Source: Streptomyces sp. A 4/2 (GTDB lineage: Bacteria > Actinomycetota > Actinomycetes > Streptomycetales > Streptomycetaceae). Taken from it: DNA of 64,000 nucleotides. The stretch lies in assembly GCF_940670765.1 (NCBI RefSeq), contig NZ_CALNVW010000017.1, positions 1-64,000 of the forward strand. Reading direction: 5' to 3'. The notes under the pieces were generated by a model. The model saw only the letters and a list, made by a program, of their open reading frames with translations, ran no database searches and was not told the origin of the DNA. Positions 61,263 through 64,000 of this stretch are shown piece after piece (position 1 is the stretch's first letter; each line of letters starts with the position of its first letter). Position numbers and translations under genes: made by a program.

Positions 61263-62627
61263 ATGACCGCGATTCCGATTGCCGAGACCATCGCCTCGCT
61301 GATGCCCCGCGCCCAGGCGGAGCTGACCGAGCTGGTCGCGTTCCGGTCGGTGGCGGATCCGGCGCTCTTCCCCAGGAGCGAGTGCGAGGACGCGGCGAAC
61401 TGGGTTGCCGGTGCGCTGCGTGACGAGGGCTTCCAGGACGTCGCCCTGCTGGACACTCCGGACGGCACCCAGTCGGTCTACGGCTTCCTGCCCGGCCCCG
61501 CCGACGCCCCGACGGTGCTGCTCTACGCGCACTACGACGTGCAGCCGCCGCTCGACGAGGACGCCTGGCTCTCCCCGCCGTTCGAGCTGACCGAGCGGAA
61601 CGGCCGCTGGTACGGGCGGGGCGCCGCCGACTGCAAGGGCGGGTTCATCATGCACCTGCTCGCGCTGCGCGCCCTCAAGGCCGGCGGAGGCGTCCCCGTC
61701 TCCGTCAAGGTCATCGCGGAAGGCTCGGAGGAGCAGGGCACCGGCGGCCTGGAGCGGTACGCGGAGGCACACCCCGAACTGCTCGCCGCCGACGCCGTCG
61801 TCATCGGGGACACCGGGAACTTCCGGGTCGGCCTGCCCACCGTCACCGCCACCCTGCGCGGCATGACGATGCTCCGGGTCCAGCTGGACACCCTCGAAGG
61901 CAATCTGCACTCCGGCCAGTTCGGCGGCGCGGCGCCCGACGCGCTCGCCGCGCTGATCCGCGTGCTGGACTCGCTGCGCGCCGCGGACGGCTCAACGACC
62001 GTCGACGGCCTGGCCGCGGACGCGAGCTGGGCGGGGCTCCAGTACCCGGAGGCCGAGTTCCGTCAGGATGCGAAGGTCCTCGACGGGGTCGCGCTGATCG
62101 GCACCGGAACGGTCGCCGACCGGATCTGGGCCCGCCCCGCAGTCACGGTCATCGGAATCGACTGCCCGCCCGTCGTGGGCGCCACTCCGTCGGTGCAGGC
62201 GAGCGCACGGGCCCAGGTCAGCCTGCGGGTGCCGCCGGGCACCGACGCCGCGGAGGCGACCAAGCTGCTGACCGCGCACCTGGAGGCGCACACCCCGTGG
62301 GGCGCGCGGGTCTCGGTGGAGCAGGTCGGCCAGGGGCAGCCGTTCCGCGCCGACACCAGCAGCCCCGCGTACACCTCGATGGCCGAGGCGATGCGAATCG
62401 CGTACCCCGGCGAGGAGATGCAGTCCGCGGGCATGGGCGGCTCGATCCCGCTGTGCAACACACTGGCCACGCTCTATCCGGAGGCGGAGATCCTGCTGAT
62501 CGGACTCAGCGAGCCGGAGGCGCAGATCCACGCCGTCAACGAGAGCGTGTCCCCCGAGGAGCTGGAGCGGCTCTCGGTCGCCGAGGCGCACTTCCTCGTC
62601 AACTACGCCAGGTCCAAGCAGAGCTGA
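61263..62627 (+). CDS. M20-family dipeptidase
   Basis: A 454-residue zinc peptidase: metal residues are His in Y-A-H-Y-D-V-Q-P, Asp in G-R-G-A-A-D-C-K-G-G, catalytic and metal Glu pair in A-E-G-S-E-E-Q-G-T and His near the end (Q-I-H-A-V-N-E). The lid domain begins near residue 205. It cleaves dipeptides or related amides in the cytoplasm (no signal peptide). ATG at 61263 has GAGGAG nine bases before it. Confidence 0.9.
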   Translation: MTAIPIAETIASLMPRAQAELTELVAFRSVADPALFPRSECEDAANWVAGALRDEGFQDVALLDTPDGTQSVYGFLPGPADAPTVLLYAHYDVQPPLDEDAWLSPPFELTERNGRWYGRGAADCKGGFIMHLLALRALKAGGGVPVSVKVIAEGSEEQGTGGLERYAEAHPELLAADAVVIGDTGNFRVGLPTVTATLRGMTMLRVQLDTLEGNLHSGQFGGAAPDALAALIRVLDSLRAADGSTTVDGLAADASWAGLQYPEAEFRQDAKVLDGVALIGTGTVADRIWARPAVTVIGIDCPPVVGATPSVQASARAQVSLRVPPGTDAAEATKLLTAHLEAHTPWGARVSVEQVGQGQPFRADTSSPAYTSMAEAMRIAYPGEEMQSAGMGGSIPLCNTLATLYPEAEILLIGLSEPEAQIHAVNESVSPEELERLSVAEAHFLVNYARSKQS

Positions 62628-62647
62628 CCGCACGCCGCACGCCCGGA

Positions 62648-62730
62648 CCGCCCGTCACCGGGCGGCGCTGCGCGGTAGCGGCCACGGCCCGCGCCGGCTG
62701 CGGCGGTCCCGTCACGGGGTCGCCGCAGCC
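62648..62730. terminator. Two hairpins between convergent genes
   Basis: A 7-bp stem with 4-base loop (62648-62665) and a stronger one with arms GGCTGCGGCG (62696-62705) and CGCCGCAGCC (62721-62730) and an inner CCCG/CGGG pair. Together they separate the dipeptidase and Nudix-fusion genes. Confidence 0.8.
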
Positions 62731-62742
62731 GTACCGCAGGTG

Positions 62743-63780
62743 TCAGCCGACCGGGACACCGGCCTCCAGGTTCAGGACGACCGACCGCTCCCTGGCCCGC
62801 AGGGCCCAGCGCAGCCGCTCGTACCTGACGGGCGGCAGCAGCTCCGCCGCGTCCTGCTCGCTGACGAACCGCCAGCCGCGCAGCTCGGAACCGGGCAGCA
62901 GCAGCCGTTCCGCTTCGCCGCTGTCGAGGCGGCCACCGTCGAAGAGCAGCCGCAGGCCCCCGTATCCCGGGGGGTTCGGCGGCTCCCAGTCCACCACCAA
63001 CAGCGTGGGCACGCGGTCCAGTTGTATCCCTATCTCCTCGGCGACCTCGCGGATGCCCGCGCGGGCCGGGGCCTCACCGTTCTCCACCACTCCGCCGGGG
63101 AACTCCCAGCCGGGCTTGTACGTCGGGTCGACGAGCAGCACCCGGTCCTGCTCGTCGAAGAGCAGGACGCCCGCGGCGAGTGTCTCCGCGGTCGGCTCGG
63201 GGGTCTGGACGATCTCGCAGGCCCGCGCGGCCCCGGTACGGACCGCCTCGGCGATCTGCCGCGCGGTGTCGGCCGGGGTGAGGGCGCTGGTGTCGAGCGT
63301 ATGGGCGTCCGTGGTGAGCCAGCCGAGCGCCGTCCGGTAGGGCTCGATGTGTTCGTACGCCCACTGTCTTGTGCGCGCGCTGCCCTCGGGATCGTCCGGG
63401 AACTCCTCGCGGCCGGCGATCCGTTCGCGCAGGATCGTTTCCTCCGGTGCCAGGAGCACATGACAGACCGGGATGCGGCGGGAGGCCAGTCCTCCGAAGA
63501 TCTCGTCGCGGTACTCCTGTCTGAGCAGCGTCATCGGCACGACGAGCACCCCGCCCATCTCGGCGAGGAGCGCGGAGGCCGCGTCGACGACCATGCGCCG
63601 CCAGATCGGCAGGTCCTGGTAGTCGTTCACCTCGGCCAGCCTCTTCGGCGGCAGCAGCAACCGCAGCGCCCCGCCGAGTACTTCGGGGTCGTAGAAGGTG
63701 CTGTTCGGGATCAGATCGATCAGTTCTCGCGCGGCACTGGTCTTCCCCGCGCTGAACGCACCGTTGACCCAGACGATCAC
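62743..63780 (-). CDS. P-loop kinase-like / Nudix hydrolase fusion
   Basis: A 345-residue cytoplasmic protein. Residues 1-180 form a P-loop domain with G-A-F-S-A-G-K-T at 7-14, then R-x-x-x-V-D-A-A and a helix-rich lid, like AAA_33 or zeta-toxin-type small-molecule kinases. Residues 195-345 are a Nudix domain with box G-G-V-V-E-N-G-E then R-E-V-A-E-E-I-G-I (about 228-250). It may phosphorylate or sense a nucleotide and hydrolyse a related one. The GTG at 63780 is chosen because GAGGGGG lies close upstream and the P-loop strand begins at once. Bases 63781-64000 hold no gene that I can recognise. Confidence 0.83.
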   Translation of the reverse strand: MIVWVNGAFSAGKTSAARELIDLIPNSTFYDPEVLGGALRLLLPPKRLAEVNDYQDLPIWRRMVVDAASALLAEMGGVLVVPMTLLRQEYRDEIFGGLASRRIPVCHVLLAPEETILRERIAGREEFPDDPEGSARTRQWAYEHIEPYRTALGWLTTDAHTLDTSALTPADTARQIAEAVRTGAARACEIVQTPEPTAETLAAGVLLFDEQDRVLLVDPTYKPGWEFPGGVVENGEAPARAGIREVAEEIGIQLDRVPTLLVVDWEPPNPPGYGGLRLLFDGGRLDSGEAERLLLPGSELRGWRFVSEQDAAELLPPVRYERLRWALRARERSVVLNLEAGVPVG

Positions 63781-64000
63781 GGTTCCCCCTCTTCCCTCAG
63801 ACCTGTCCGGCAGATCATGGCCGGGGCACGGCACCTCGCCGCGTTGCCCCGACGCCGCGCCCTGTCCGACCCCGATCCGCCGGACAGGCCCTGGCCTTCA
63901 GTGGCTTGCCCGCAACACCCTGCCACGGAAACCCCGTTGTGCGGCATGGTGCTCGTCACCCTCGTCGTCCCTCGGGATACTCACAGGTATCGCCCATGAA

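Noticed and set aside
1..64000. CRISPR array, tRNA or rRNA genes, prophage or antibiotic gene cluster
   Set aside because: No regularly spaced identical repeats, no cloverleaf or rRNA sequences, no phage structural genes and no polyketide or peptide synthase modules were seen.

Overview
This 64 kb window is very GC-rich DNA with frequent GTG and some TTG starts, ATGA/GTGA gene overlaps and long antisense open frames caused by base composition. It carries several families typical of Streptomyces (Rv1733c-like, DUF6643-like and DUF6332-like proteins, a mycothiol-dependent isomerase family member, Tat-dependent carbohydrate enzymes, MsiK-dependent ABC importers without their own ATPase). I read it as chromosomal DNA of a Streptomyces or close relative. 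I found no rRNA, tRNA, CRISPR, prophage or biosynthetic megasynthase.

0-9.8 kb: the end of a GH18 chitinase, a SAM methyltransferase, then a tight minus-strand beta-ketoadipate operon, pcaI-pcaJ-pcaH-pcaG-pcaB-pcaL-pobA. It takes 4-hydroxybenzoate to protocatechuate and on to 3-oxoadipyl-CoA; the final thiolase (pcaF) is not in the window. Divergent to it is a double-length IclR-type regulator of the PobR fusion type. Two GC-rich minisatellites sit inside the operon, one of which is translated as a tail on PcaB.

9.8-28 kb: a polysaccharide-use locus. A LacI repressor faces an operon of sugar-binding lipoprotein, two permeases, an SDR, two heparinase II/III-like lyases, a DUF624 membrane protein, a secreted beta-helix protein, an SGNH hydrolase, a PL8 lyase and a CE7-type deacetylase. 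Together they suggest cutting of an acetylated, uronate-containing polysaccharide outside the cell, import of oligomers, deacetylation and further lysis inside, and reduction of the keto-sugar product. A separately promoted GH87 alpha-1,3-glucanase-like enzyme and a small secreted protein follow.

28-42 kb: an anchored phosphoesterase, a solitary EfeO-like iron protein, an XRE-cupin regulator divergent from a PaaX-type regulator, a 3-hydroxybutyrate dehydrogenase, a Nudix hydrolase, an apolipoprotein N-acyltransferase, a racemase, an HpnB-like glycosyltransferase, a double TerD protein and a MOSC protein. A roughly 190-bp long-inverted-repeat element (MITE-like) sits exactly between the stops of paaX and the dehydrogenase gene, and a solo copy of its terminal sequence lies 3 kb away.

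42-64 kb: an unusual beta-helix/AAA ATPase fusion overlapping tail-to-tail with a polytopic membrane hydrolase, DeoR, ROK and TetR regulators, a Cds1-like PLP enzyme, an anti-sigma-type ATPase, an MFS transporter with a well-formed leaderless promoter, a two-component system, a Ddn-like reductase, a geranylgeranyl-reductase-family flavoprotein, an M20 dipeptidase and a P-loop/Nudix fusion. Strong perfect hairpins mark most convergent gene ends.
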